A DNA stretch of 64,000 nt from Wyeomyia smithii (GCF_029784165.1 NC_073696.1:49731315-49795314), one strand, 5' to 3'; positions 45,925 through 58,122 are shown, numbered from the stretch's first letter. The notes: generated by a model not told the origin, from the letters alone. Translations and numbers: made by a program.

Positions 45925-47708
45925 TTCAGGTGATACGAAAAAAGTTAAAACAAATGTTAAATTCAAAAGTAGGTAGTCTTGAGAAAGACTGATGGGAAAT
46001 AACTTTCAGGTAGTCTTTAAAAGACACACTGACAAAACACAAACTTTGAAGCTATAGGCAGTCAAAGACCAGTCCACAAGCAACCGAAAAAACGTCTGAT
46101 CTGTAGGACAGTTCAAGACGCACTCTATGCACTGATTGTCATTTGTGGTTTCTCGAGATGATGGCCGGAGTTAGGCTAGACCCGAGTGTTCATGTGAACG
46201 AATGTTAATGAACCAGAGTTCCAGGCGATGTATTGGTGCTCCAAGAATCCAGCGTAGCATCTATCACTGAGAACGTCCGCTCGTCTGATGTTTAAAAATT
46301 TGATCATTTTTATCACGCAGCAAAATATCTATTAATAACTGTGTACGGAGAATTTGGGTTCCGTTAGTTACCTCATGTTAAAATTGATCAGGGATTTCAA
46401 TTATTTATTTTGTATACGCATACGTATGATTCATATAAGCTGCTGAAAATTTTGATAGCGTGTAACTATCTTCCTGCTGTAACCCGAGTATGACTCGAAC
46501 ATCACGAATACTAAATGTGCAAATTTGTATGCAAAACACAGATTTTCCGAGTCAGTTTCTTTAGATTTTTTAGTTTATTTATGTTTACGTAGACTTGCGC
46601 AGAGCTGCAATAATTTTACAATTTTATATCTCACTATTTTGTGAAACGAAAATCAAGACTCGTTTAAGTGTTTGTAGATTAATGAGCATGCATCGTGCTT
46701 CATATGATGGCAGAGGAAATGCAGTCCAATTTAAGTTGCGAAGCGCGTAAAGAAGGAATTGTTTTCGGACTAATCCATATAAGATTACAATATTCTACAA
46801 TAGGTCTAGCATATGTAATACACAATAGTTTGATAGTGTAATGAATCGCTAAACAAAGCCCAGCATACTATTTGCTTTACTTATGATGGAGTTATATTAT
46901 CATAATAAGTATTTTTCGAATGAGTCCACGGTCAAGAAAAATGCAATCATTCTTCTATAGAAATCAATGATACCGTTACCGATGCAACTTCGTGCTACTT
47001 CGTATCCGTTTCTCCCTCCCAGACCAAGACTATGCTAAAACACCTAGGCTAGAAAATAATAAATCAATTCTCATAATGCACGAAAATCAAATTACCCGTA
47101 CCCGACCAGTTGAGAATTTTTCAAACCCGTACCCGACCCGAACCCGAAACCTTGGCTTTTAAAATACCCGTACCCGACCCGAACCCGAAAAATATTTTTT
47201 GGCGTTACCCGAAACCCGACCCGAACCCGTCGGGTACGGGTCGGGTACGGGTATCGGGTAAAAATACCCGTACCCGACCATCTCTAAGGGGTATGTGGCG
47301 GAACCATCATCATCATCATCACCTCTGCGTGATGACAAAAGCAAAAATGTTTCATTTCTTCATTTCCGCATGCAAAAACAAACAAAATATCAGCAACTCC
47401 GTCAACGCGAATTCGTTCAGTTCTTGCATGCGAAAAAGAGGGAAGGAAATATTTTAGCTCTGGCACTCACACATATTTTAACAATCGCTTATGTGAGTTC
47501 GCGTAAGTGCGAACAGCCCTTAAAATCTTTTTTAACTTCGTAGCCGCGACGCCCAGAGCTTTGTTTGTGAACACTCAAAAAAACAAGTTTAGTTTTCGTT
47601 CGTGCGCGCATTTTTATAATTTTGAATGAAATATTAACGTCGCAGCACTAAATCGAAATCGCGACTTTTGTTGCGCGCGACTTTTTGCTGCGACTTTAAA
47701 TATCCTTA

Positions 47709-48616
47709 GGGGAACAACGGGCAACACGGACAGGGCGGGTAAGATGGTCCGTTGTTCATTTCTATATAAACCATTGAGATTAACACAAATCATTTATGCC
47801 AGTTACATACCAACAGCATTCTGGGAGTTTTGAGATATTATGTAGATTGAAACAATAGTTAATTATTTTAGAAATAATCAAAATAAGCTCACCCTCGATA
47901 GCAAAGCAATGTGTTGTAGTTTTTGCCGTGCCAAATTTAAGCTTCTGCTGCGGTCAAACTTCAGAAAAATATAGTTTTCAATGACATCGGAATAATTAAG
48001 CATATTTGAAACATGTGGGTGAAGATAGTTTAGTGAGAATATGATTTTTTTGGAAATCACATTGATCCAAAAAATTGTTTGCCTCAAGACGGTCAGTCGT
48101 TGTGTTCGCAAAATGGGCAGTCTGAGTAAACGACGATAGCACTATTTAATATTGTTTCTTTCAGCATTCTTAGCACGTGAGATGAGACTGAAAGTCATTA
48201 ACTCTCATTTGAAATAAAAATCATCATAAGAAACGTTGTTAAAACCTGTAAATATGCTACATGTAAATGATGTGAATGATTCCATCTGCGCAGCGGACGG
48301 TAAGCTTTAAACACGTGCTTTTTTGCGCAGCGCGTCGTCCCGTATAGAAAAGAAATTTGCTATAGTCTTTCATAGGGCCGTCTTACCAGCACAGCCGGTC
48401 TGTTTCATATGCACGTTGTGAAATAGTGGTTTTTCGAGACTGTTTTTATTTTAGTGAAACCTAATATACAATCACTCTAAAAAGGAAAGGTTTACATTAT
48501 TTTATGAAAAGCACTAGTCAATGTCGAATATTATGAATATCGTTGGTTGCAATGTTGTGTTCTGAGCAGAATAATGAATGATTTCCTTAGGGTGACCGTC
48601 TTGCCCGTTGTTCCCC
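47709..48616. mobile_element. TA-flanked non-autonomous DNA element (GGGGAACAACGGGCAA ends)
   Basis: 908 bp with inverted ends GGGGAACAACGGGCAA and TTGCCCGTTGTTCCCC, TA outside each (47707-47708 and 48617-48618). No transposase recognised. It lies in the right-hand part of hAT element A. Confidence 0.7.
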
Positions 48617-51600
48617 TACGTGGGAAGTAGTGCGCTGTACAGCACATCAGATAGGCTATACAGCGCACTATTTGCGACGTAAGGTATAATGTGCGGCATG
48701 CGAGTAAAATCAATTGTCGCCAGTGGACAACTACAATTTTCAACCTAAATGGATAATATAAAATAAGTGAGAACAGAGGTTTCGAAATCTCTTGTGTTTT
48801 CGTCACCGCTGGCATAACCAATTTTCCCATTTTCGGACAAAGTTGAACTATAATCGAACAATAATCGGGGTCAACTATTCGATTATTCAATAATCAAAAA
48901 GTCGATTAATCGATTAAAAATAATTCGAATATTTTTGCAAATAATCGATTAACTCGATTAATCGAGAAGTAATCGGACATCACTAATTCGGTGTTCTAGT
49001 TTTGGAAAGACCTTAGACGTAGAAAACTTATCCTGGAATACGACAGTATCCAGTGACGGAACTACTTCCAGGGGTACTGAACGACTCGTCATACACGTGA
49101 AGAGCACAAGGCAGCGTTTCTCAGGTCGTCGTCCAAGTTTCACGATTAACGGTCCAAAATAGTCAATCCCTGTATGAGTAAAAAACAAACGAAGCTCCGG
49201 TGGTCAGTTACTCATGTGGGCCATGCTTTGTTTGTCACGAAACTCTCTGCATCTCCGGCATGTTTTTCTAAATTTTTCAACTTGTGAACTAATCTTTAAA
49301 ATCCAATACCGATGTTTCAAGTACTTGATAATTGTTTCCAGTCCTTGATGAGCATTTGCATTGTAGAATGTACGTATCAACAAGTTGGTGAAATTGTGAT
49401 TGACCAGTAGAATCAAAGGATTGTTGACATTGAACGGTTTGTCCAGATCTTGAGTGCGGCCTTTCATTCTCATGACTTAGTTGACCATTAGGGGGAGTAC
49501 GTGAACAACCGGTTGTCCTTAAACTGTGGAACTCGTCGTGGAATGTATTCATTTTCACTTTCCTATACCGCAGGTTTTTCGCCTCTTCCATGTCCTGGAC
49601 GTCTATTGAAAACTTCTTTGGTTTATTCTTTTTGGGAAGGCCAAAAATCTTTCTCAAATTATACGCTGTCGATCTTATTAAACAGTTGTAGTCCTAACGT
49701 CTAGCAATATCAGGTAAATCCACTATTTCCTCAACCGATTGAAAGCATACTGTTTCTTCTTCATCTCGAACTTAACGGTAAGTCACACATTCGCTCATTG
49801 ATATCGTAACGCAGTTTTGGCTTGGTCACTCGCTTCGGTCATGCTTTGGAAAATCTGGTTCACTTTGTAGCAAGATCTGCAACGTTCAAATTAATGTGTT
49901 AATTTTCCTTAATTTTTCCAATTCAAGGTCCAACGCAGGCGTTCAGCACTTCGCTTGTGCATAGCCAAGCACGACAAATTTTCGAATTCGTACAAAAGTT
50001 TTCTGACGTTGCTTCCACCTCTAGTTCCCCCTGTACTACCTTTACCAGTTGACTGGAAAGCACACATTCTTGCAATTCAAATCTGGAAAATAGTCTGCGA
50101 TTTGGGGGTGCCACGCTTGATTTGGCCAGGACTAATGAAATATGGGTTTTGTCCAGGTATCGATGCACCATGTATACCAGACTAGCGAAAGCTTTATCGC
50201 TTGCATCCGAAAACGCATTAAGTTCAACCGTCTTAAAAGACGGAATATCTGGAAAAGAATATCTCGGCACACATATTTCCTTCAGTTTCGCAGTTTACTT
50301 AAGCCATTCATTCCATTCGGAGATCAGCCCATCAGGTAATGTGTCATCCCAAGCAACTTGCAAACGCCATAGATCTCGAAACAATATCTTTGAACAGTTA
50401 GTGATTGTATGTACTAAGGATATTTAGCGGATTATAAATTCCCATCATAAATTTCAACAATTGGCCTTTGGCGGGGATAACAGCTCCAGAAAGTAAAACT
50501 GCACCAAGCTTCGAAAAATTCAGACAAAACACAAACTTGCTAGTAGATTGATGCCACTGCACGCCTAGGACATTAACATCTGCCTTCGGTTCAGCTCTCA
50601 TTTGCAGGATCCAGAGATTTCAGCACTGCACTAGATTTGGAGACGAATTTGACCAACTTAAGTCCGCCTTGCTTGTGCACTTCGATAACATTCTTAGTTA
50701 GAATGATTAATTTGTTTTCGGTGTCTGTTGAATCGAAATAGTCATCAACGTAGTGCTGACTATTGCACGATCCACACCAGGAAATCGATCCTCGAGTTCC
50801 TTAGCGATTAAAATTGAATTAAAATTAAAATGAATTGAGTAATAAAAGGAGACGATAAAGCACCAAAAATCATCGCCATCATGACATATACTTGAGGAGC
50901 AGAAGTACGATCCGTTTCACGTCAGAAGAAACGCTGAGAATTTTGATCCATCTATCTAATCAAGACCTGATGGAACATCTCCTTTATGTCGGCCATGAAA
51001 GCGACATTTTTCTGTCTTCCTCTCATCAGTACTCCAATCAAAGATGGAATGAAATCCGGTCCTTTGAGTAACATTTCATCTTGTGAAAAACCAGGCGATT
51101 TGACTATGGCATCCATCACCAATCGAAATTTGTTTGCATTAACAACGCTGGAATGCGACAGGTACCAAGTATTGGGTTTTGGGAAGCTCTTCAGCTCGCA
51201 GTTTCCTCGCGTTTCCCTTTTCGATATAATCTTCAATTTTCTGGCAATACTGCTCAGCAAATTTCTGATCAGCATCCATTTTCTTCTCCATGGTCGCTAG
51301 ACGACGAAGTGCCTGAGGCTTGCTATCACGAAACGTAAAGTTATTGTATTTGTAAAGTTGACCGACCTTAAATCGGTCTCCATTACGTTTTAACGTTTTG
51401 TTCATGATATCTAATGTTCTCTCGTCTTCCTCAGACATCTTCGGGTCTTGTTGCTCGAAATCTTCTACCTTATACATTTCTTTGATTAGTGCCGTTAGAA
51501 ATACATGGAATTGATCACCGATGTCGTCTGTTGCAGGTTCTAATTCCCCAAGATTCCAACCAGATGACAACGCGTCAGTTGTAGACCTCTTGTTGAATAC

Positions 51601-51764
51601 TGCACGATTTTCAAAAGGACGATCAGGCCAGCGTTGTTGGAACCAATCAGCATTTTCGACACAGAGTTCTGTATGACCACCAGTTCATCTTTCTCCAGAA
51701 GTGGATACAACCGCTTGATTGTTGGGGTAATGTTGTTTACGGTCCGTACGTCGCTCATTTCGTG

Positions 51765-52255
51765 AGTTCGTATACCTGGGTTCACTGGTAACTGCCGACA
51801 ACGATACCTGGAGAGAAATACGTCGGCGCATTATGGCAGGAAATTGTGCATACTTTGGTCTCCGGAGGACGCTCCGATCGAGTAGAATTCGTCGCCGCAC
51901 CAAGTTAACCATCTACAAGACGCTAATCAGACCGGTAGCCCTCTACGGGCATGAGACAAGGACTATACTTGAGGAAGACCAACGCTCCCTTGCGGTCTTC
52001 GAGTAGAAGGTGTTGCGTACCATCTTCGGTGGACTGCAGATGGAGAACGGAACGTGGAGAAGGCGAAGGAACCACGAACTGCAGGAGCTGCTTGGGGAGC
52101 CATCTATCGTCCACACCGCTAAAACTGGCAGGTTGCGGTGAGCTGGGCATGTCGTAAGGAAGTCGGATGACAGTCCGGATAAGATAGTTCTAGAGACCAA
52201 TCCGTCTGGAACAAGACGGAGAGGTGCACAGCGGGCAAGGTGGAAGATGACCTAC
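51765..52255 (+). mobile_element. RTE-like 3' fragment
   Basis: Plus-strand C-terminal RT region: VYLGSLVTADND, RRTKLTIYKTLIRPVALYG, then VLRTIFGGLQ and RRGAQRARW. One stop (FE*) and one frameshift within 480 bp. It truncates the 5' side of the BEL/Pao remnant. Confidence 0.65.
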
Positions 52256-53080
52256 GGGAAATTATCAAATGTTACAAATCATGACATTTATTGAGTCATC
52301 ACCTTAGTTCAGAGGAATTAAATTTAGAATAAATATTCATTTTCTACAGAATTCCGGCGGTGCTTGTGAGTAAGCAGTTTCAACATAAATATTTCAAGGC
52401 ATGTGTTTTTACATGCACGAAAACGATTTAAATGACAATAATAATCATCAATCAGTTTGGAAGGAAAACTCAGACAATTTTGTTTTCATGACACTGTCTG
52501 AAAATACCGTTGTCATTGAGAAATGGAGCACAGATAAAATTTATTGCTTCACACTTAATTTGGAGAATAAAACTCACTTGAAAATTCAAAGCCAATTCTA
52601 TGGCAAACAAATCGGCCCGGTAAAAACATCTGATGGAGCGCATATGAAGTTTTGAATGACCGCAATAAACCTGGGCCAATAGACCATGACACATGTTTAT
52701 TATTATAACGTAGTGGTCGGCATTGAAGGTTTTATGTTTTTTTTTTGTATATAGCACTAAAAAACTTTAATATAAATAATTTCGTTTCTTGGGTGAGAAG
52801 ACGCAGGTGGCTAGGCATTGGAAACATTCCTTCGTAGTGGTGGAAACTAAGAGTAAGGAAATTAGGAGAAACCTTGGACGAGATGTAAAAAACTTTAGAG
52901 TGCTGAAGAACACCAAAACGAATTTTTCAAAGTCGGAAGCGAAGGCCTATATAGCGCAATTCATCAGATTTTCCTAAGTATATGGTCTGACTAGAAACTA
53001 CTTAGGAACCTCTTGAAAATGCCCTATCTATAAGAAGGGACACAGACTCGACTTGTGCAACTGTAGAGGTATTACTTACT
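52256..53080. other. Unassigned DNA between RTE-like fragments
   Basis: Mostly AT-rich. An 84-codon ATG frame at 52401-52655 is unrecognised and has no supporting signal. At 52995-53075 a short plus-strand RT scrap reads PIYKKGHRLDLCNCRGIT, from yet another RTE-like copy. Confidence 0.35.
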
Positions 53081-54960
53081 TCAGCAGCCTAGAGCCGTGG
53101 TGGCTCGTGCCGTATCAAGTATTTTCCTCCATTCTACTTGGTCATGGGCTACTCGTCGCCAATTTCTCAGACGTCTCGATACTCGCTGATCCGTTTCAAC
53201 CTGGTCAAGCCATCTAGCACGTTGGGCTCCTCTATTCCTGGTGCCAGAGGGGTCCTTGAAGAGAACCGATTTTACCGCACTGTTGTCCGGCATCCTCGCG
53301 ACATGCCCGGCATATCGTAGCCTCCCGACCTTCGTCAGGTGCACAATGGGAATCTCTCCTAGTAGTGCCTGCAGCTCGTGGTTCATACGCCTACGCCACT
53401 CTCCGCTTTCAGTTTGTACTCCACCAAATATTGTCCGCAATCCTTATCATTCAAATACGGCCAGTGCGTGCATGTCCTCCGTGAGCAGCGTCAGAGATTC
53501 GAGTCCATAGAGAACTACCGGTCTTATTAGGGTTTTGTACATCGTCAGTTTCGTGCGGCGGCGTATGCTCCTGGATCGGAGCGTTCTGCGAAGGGCAGAG
53601 TAGGGTCGATTTCCAGCTTGAATACGTCGTTGGACCACCTTACTTGTGTTATTGTCGGCGGTTACCAGAGATCCCAAGTATACGAATTCCTCTACCACTT
53701 CGAGTTCGTCGCCGTCCATGATTACCGTCCATGGGAGTCCAACTCTTCTAGCTTCCACTTTTAGATTGGCGTAGATTGGCTCCGCCGTCGCTTAGTTTCT
53801 CGTAATAATGTCCAGATCGTCTGCGGAGCCTATGAGTTGATTATCTTTGCTGAAAATCGTGCCTCTCGTTTCGATGCCCGCTCGTCGGATTACACCCTCA
53901 AGGGCAATGTTGAACAACGTGCATGATAATCCATCTCCTTGTCTCAACCCTCTGCGCGCTCCGCAGGGATTCGAGAGTGTCCCTGACACGCACACGTAAC
54001 ACATCACTCGGTCTAAAGTAGCTTTGATAAGTCGTGTCAGTTTATCCGGAAAAGCGTAGTCGTGCATTATATGCCATAGCTGGTCTCGATCGACGTTGTT
54101 CTCACGGCATTTCTGAAGGATCTGCCGGAGAGTGAAAATTTGATCCGTAGTAGCGCGTGCTTGTGTGAAGCCCGCTTGGTACTACCCTACGAATTCTTTC
54201 GCTGAAGAAGAAAGACGGCGGAGTAGAATCTGGGAGAGAACTTTGTAGGCAGCGTTGATAAGCGTTATGCCGGGGTAGTTGCTGCATTGTAGTCGATCAC
54301 CTTTTTTGTAGATACAACTCCTTCCATCCATTCCTCCGGTAGTCTCTCTTCCTTCGAAATCCTAGAGATTAGAGATTAGTGAAGTGCCGTTGCTAGTGCC
54401 CCTTTTCCATGTTTATAGAGCTCTGCTGGTAGCCTGTCCTTGCCGGTGGCTCTGTTGTTCTTGAGTGACTCAATTTCCCCTTTGATCTCCAGGATATCTG
54501 GGAACGGGACACTACTGTCGTTTGTAGGCACTCCAAGGACAACTTCCCTCCCGTTGCTCCGCTATTGCAATGTTTATCGAAGAACTGTTGCCACCTGTTA
54601 ACCACCTCGCGCTCGCTTGTGATCAGGTTTTCCTCCATGTCCCTACACATATCTGGACTCGGTGTGTAGATTGATTCACCTTCTCAAAAAAACTTGCGCG
54701 TATCGTTAGCCCTAAACCGTTGCTCCTGCTCTTCACGTATCTCTGTCCATCTGCAAGCGCTTCTTCCTCCTCCGAAGCGTGGTCAACTCATTTCGAGCTC
54801 GTCGGTATTTGGCCGCGTTCTCTCTTGTGGCGATGCTTAGATAGTTTTTCCAAGCTCTTTTCTGTTTCTCCATCGCTTGCTGGCATTCCCCGTCAAACCA
54901 GTCATTTTGTCGGCTCGACGTTACCACACCTAGTACCGAGCGCAGCTTCCCTCTAAAGAG
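53081..54960 (-). mobile_element. RTE-like retrotransposon, RT to 3' end
   Basis: The longest copy of this family in the window. Minus strand: pre-RT region (54930-54390), RT with GFTQARATTDQIFTLRQILQ, LTRLIKATLDRVM, GLRQGDGLSCTLFNIALEG and SADDLD in place of the usual ADD context. The thumb region follows (EEFVYLGSLVTADN, RRRTKLTMYKTLIRPVVLYG), ending with LRYAGHVARMPD and RGAQRARWLDQVE. About six stops or frameshifts break it. Confidence 0.7.
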
Positions 54961-55002
54961 GTATAAGCTTTCTCAATTCAGCGTTTTAATATATCTCCCA
55001 CA

Positions 55003-55460
55003 CCCTGTTCAATAGACTGAGGCCGTTGCGAAGAGGCTTTGTTCGAAACATTAGCGTGGTTTTCGAGCGGGACGGTATACAACGGACTAGGTGTTCAGCT
55101 TGAGATAGACCCGCCTCAAGTTTCGAGAATATAACTTGCAGATACATCATTTGTTTATAGACTTCAAGGCAGCGTACGATTGAATGAAACGCAACGAGTT
55201 GTGGCTGATATGTACTGCGAGATTTGGACTCAATATAAACACTGCCAAACGAAGTACATGGTGGCAGGCAGAGTGATGTGTGGCAGAACGAAGTGAGCCG
55301 ATGTGAAGAGACGGATTGTGGCATCAAATAGAGCTTATTTCGGATTGTGTAGCCAAGTTAGGTCTTGCAGCCTCCATACAGACCTTTTCGAAATTTGTGC
55401 TCTATAGGACGCTGATTTTCCCGGTATCGCTCTACGGATATTAATCGTGGACGTGGAAGG
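55003..55460 (+). mobile_element. Older RTE-like RT fragment
   Basis: Plus-strand scraps in several frames: HLFIDFKAAYD-like text near 55150, TKYMVAG near 55250, RRIVASNRAYFG near 55320 and LYRTLIFPVSLYGY near 55400. A second, more diverged family than the copies to its left. Confidence 0.5.
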
Positions 55461-55465
55461 AGGCC

Positions 55466-55690
55466 GCAGCCTCCCTATCTGGTCTCGAGGTACGATGCTG
55501 GCCTAACAAGCCATTCATCGTAGGTTCGAGTCTTGACTCGGGAGAGACTGTTAGTGTTAGTAGGATCGTAGCGCTAGCCCCGCAATTGTCCTGTACACTT
55601 AACGGTTGGTTGCGAAGTCTGTGTATAGTAAACAGAAGGTCGAGTTCCGAATCGGAATGTAGCACCAGGGTTTATTTTAAAACATTTCTC
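55466..55690 (+). mobile_element. tRNA-derived SINE, second family
   Basis: A tRNA-like head (A box near CTGGTCTCGAGGTACG, B box TAGGTTCGAGTCT, ending TCGGGAGAGA) followed by a body containing GTAGCGCTAGCCCCGCAATT and GGAATGTAGCACC. The wording matches a SINE I associate with Aedes/Culex genomes. It follows a decayed RTE-like fragment; the flanking duplication was not resolved. Confidence 0.65.
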
Positions 55691-56461
55691 CACTGATTAC
55701 AAAAACGTCTGAAATATAACATCGCATTGAATTACAGTAAATCAGTACCTATTTAAATCTTTAATTAAATCACTTATTTTTAATCTGAATATCGAAAAAA
55801 CATTGTTAATCAAAAAAAATACAATTAATTTTACCAAAGAATATGAAATTAAATGCATTTAGTAGAGCGATGGACATAGAGATTTTCTTGTATATGAGCA
55901 ATTCTCGCTGAAACCGTCCCACTAGTGACATGAGGTCTTTCAAAAAGGATATTTTTATGTCTAAATGATTGAAAGTAGCGAAAAAATGAGAAAACCACTT
56001 TGGTTAGTTCATATTGATGGACCCCTCGGGCGCAAATCGGTTAAACGGTTTTTACAAAAATTGATTTTTGAGCAATTCTTGACCTTTTTATTGATTTATT
56101 TCTCTTGAATTTGTCAATGAATCCCCTGCAACCAACACATCGTTTTCAAGAGGAAAGGTAGAGCTTTCATTTGAAGCAGAAAAAATTGGCCGCCATCTTG
56201 GATCTCGCTGCCATCTTGGATTTCATCAGAAAAACGTGTTTTTGAGCAAGTTCGCAACCACCGATTTAAAATTTGAAATCACCATTGGAAAGCTGAGAAA
56301 AATGCTTTAAGATACATTCAAAATATTAGGTGAGCATTGAGGTTATCTTGTCATTCTGGTCACTTTTCAAAATCGAGCTTCAAACAGTTCAACGCATGAC
56401 GCGCGTCCAATATCAAGTCATGCTGAGTCTGTGGTGTGTGTCTGTGTGTAGAGTATATTAG

Positions 56462-56672
56462 GAGCCATCAATGTTCCACGTGGGCAGATTTTTAAAGATT
56501 TTATTACCCCCCCCCCCTTCCCCTCCCCCACAACTTATATAAATATATAAAAACTCAACTCAACAAACTTATATAAAAACACATATAAATTCTCAAAAAT
56601 TTGTATGGACTGTGGAAATCACACAGACCCCCCTCCCCAAAGTTGTCCACGTGGAATGTGGATGGCCCAATG
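56462..56672. mobile_element. Diverged copy of the GGGGCCATCC MITE
   Basis: Ends GAGCCATCAATGTTCCACGTG and CACGTGGAATGTGGATGGCCC, with a C-rich centre as in 12936-13112. An internal partial duplication (ACTTATATAAA repeated) lengthens it. Confidence 0.65.
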
Positions 56673-57129
56673 CCTGTGTGACTTTGGGTCTGTTCACAAA
56701 TTACGTATAGCAAAAAATCGTATCATTGATCCCTTTACACTGCATTTACATTGTTTATTTCTTCACTTCCTCGCTCCTCCTTGAGTGTAACGTAATTTGT
56801 GATTAAGGTTCTCTACGATTTTTTTGCTAGAAAAAAGTTTGGTTCCTTGTACGGAGGACAGTTTTCGCGTGTATAATAATTAAACAAATTAATGTTAGAT
56901 GTTGTTTTTGCTATTTTTATATACTGTTGTTTTCATGCATTAAACTACTATCAACAAACTTAGGTATGGTATTCCAAGTATAGTATGAATCAAGTATATC
57001 CCGAGTAATCTGGAGAAGATTTAAGTATGCCAGCGTAAATAAAGTAAGAGTAGAATCATCACTTTTTTTTTCCTTAGCAAATTCTTATCGACGAAAAGGG
57101 TACGTTTACTACCTAACAAAATTCAGCCA

Positions 57130-57476
57130 TTTTTTTTTTCTTTATTCTCGCTTGTTTTCCGTCGGTCTAGTTCCGCCACTGTTGTTGTGCCAATCACCGA
57201 CGCCCAGGGAGGCGGGACCCTAACTCACGACCCGGTAATTAACGGACCGGCGCCAACGGCTTTACTTCCTCATGCGATGGAAGGCGTGATCCCAGAGATT
57301 TTTCGCCTCAGAAAATCTCCCGGTGTCGGCTAGGATTGAATCTAGACCAGTTGGGTTGGTTGTGAGTGGATCACGCCACCCCACAACCATCGACACCTAT
57401 GTCGGAGTTGGAATTCGAACCCAGGCGTCAAGCGTGGTTGGTGGAGACGTTACCAACCACGCTAGACCCCCGCCTG
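57130..57476 (-). mobile_element. tRNA-derived SINE, third family
   Basis: 347 bp on the minus strand: head TCTAGCGTGGTTGGTAACG (A box), B box GGGTTCGAATTCC near 57415, body to a T-run (poly-A) at 57130-57138. It is flanked by an 11-bp duplication, AAATTCAGCCA (57119-57129) and AAATTTAGCCA (57477-57487), one mismatch. Confidence 0.75.
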
Positions 57477-58122
57477 AAATTTAGCCAATTGATTAAAGGC
57501 TATTCTAAAATTACGTTGCGTGGGTGCACTTACTACCTGTGAACTAGGAATACTGACTGTCCACATCATACGCACACCACAGGCTCAGTATATTGCATTG
57601 ATTTGATATAGGACGCGCGTCATGCGTTGAACTGTTTGAAGCTCGATTTTGAAAAGTGACCAGAATGACAAGATAACCTCAATGCTCACCTAATATTTCA
57701 AATGTATCTTAAAGGATTTTTTCTCAGCTTTCCAATGGTGATTTCAAATTCAAAACCGGTTGCGAACTTGCTCAAAAACACGTTTTTCTGATGAAATCCA
57801 AGATGGCGGCGAGATCCAAGATGGCGGCCAATTTTTTCTACTTAAAATGAAAGCTCTATCTTTCCTCTTGAAAACGATGTGTTGGTTGCAGTGGGTTCAA
57901 TGACAAATTCAAGAGAAATAAATCAATAAAAAGGTCAAGAATTGCTCAAAAATCAATTTTTGTAAAAACCGTTTAACCGATTTGTGCCCGAGGGGTCCAT
58001 CAATATGAACTAACCAAAGTGGTTTTCTCATTTTTTCACTACTTTCAATCATTTAGACATAAAAATATCCTTTTTGAAAGACCTCATGTCACTGGTGGGA
58101 CGGTTTCAGCGAGAATTGCTCA

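Larger units (their letters stand above)
41056..46125 (-). mobile_element. Full-length Jockey-type LINE
   Basis: 5070 bp on the minus strand with a poly(A) tail (T run 41056-41074) and a perfect 14-bp target duplication TATGCACTGATTGT at 41042-41055 and 46126-46139. A short 5'UTR precedes ORF1 (45924-44602) and ORF2 (44615-41296). A 651-bp hAT-type MITE lies in ORF2. The exact duplication and near-intact ORFs indicate a recent insertion. Confidence 0.9.
40778..47286. mobile_element. hAT element B (non-autonomous), with Jockey inserted
   Basis: Inverted ends TAGAGGTGGTCGGGTATGGG / complement TAGAGATGGTCGGGTACGGG, with an 8-bp duplication AGGGGTAT on each side (40770-40777, 47287-47294). Both sub-terminal regions (40800-40990, 47090-47275) are packed with copies of ACCCGTACCCGACCCGAACCCG-type words, likely transposase-binding sites. 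Without the Jockey copy it is about 1.4 kb and has no transposase. Confidence 0.85.
38226..48985. mobile_element. hAT element A, with transposase remnants and nested insertions
   Basis: Perfect 15-bp inverted ends TAGTGATGTCCGATT / AATCGGACATCACTA, with the 8-bp duplication ATTCGGTG on both sides (38218-38225, 48986-48993), the signature of hAT. The interior holds a decayed hAT C-terminal dimerisation domain at 39410-39900. Later arrivals are hAT element B (40778-47286), a TA-flanked element (47709-48616), an L2/CR1-like fragment and a palindromic MITE. Net length without B and the TA element is about 3.3 kb, near the usual size of an autonomous hAT. Confidence 0.85.
37980..49045. mobile_element. 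Solo LTR (298 bp net) inside the BEL/Pao integrase, split by a hAT element
   Basis: The two halves are 37980-38225 and 48994-49045. The ends are TGTAGTGAATAC and AATACGACA (TG...CA), with GTATC directly outside both (37975-37979 and 49046-49050) as a 5-bp duplication. Removing it and one GTATC restores the integrase order across the join. The size, TG/CA ends and 5-bp duplication together point to a solo LTR left by recombination; the parent family is not identified. Confidence 0.7.
37790..51760 (-). mobile_element. BEL/Pao LTR retrotransposon remnant (pol), interrupted
   Basis: Minus-strand pol pieces in the expected order. A protease-to-RT spacer is at 51760-51540, RT at 51570-50950 (VMDAIVKSPGFSQDEMLLKGP, MADIKEMFHQV), RNase H near 50270-50070 (FSDASDKAFASLVYMV), and the zinc-binding N-terminal integrase region near 49470-49200 (Cys pair CRRCREF). 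The integrase core is at 49188-49050 (TGIDYFGPL, GRRPEKRCLVLFTCMTSR). After an 11-kb nest of insertions the integrase resumes at 37974-37790 (FMAIHGVPK, ANFTGANQELKKLVKEL). Many frameshifts and stops; gag and LTRs were not found. The 5' side is cut by an RTE-like fragment at about 51765. Net length without the nest is about 2.9 kb. Dead copy. Confidence 0.75.
55895..58122. mobile_element. Foldback-type element with ~540-bp inverted arms
   Basis: 2228 bp. The left arm (55895-about 56435) and right arm (about 57580-58122) are inverted copies with only scattered differences. They start TGAGCAATTCTCGCTGAAACC, and TATA lies directly outside both ends (55891-55894, 58123-58126). The arms contain CCAAGATGGCGG-type words. 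The 1.1-kb centre holds a GGCCATCC-type MITE and a SINE. No transposase. Confidence 0.85.

Noticed and set aside
52401..52655. 84-residue ORF between RTE-like pieces
   Set aside because: ATG start but no recognised motif; AT-rich; no neighbouring gene structure.
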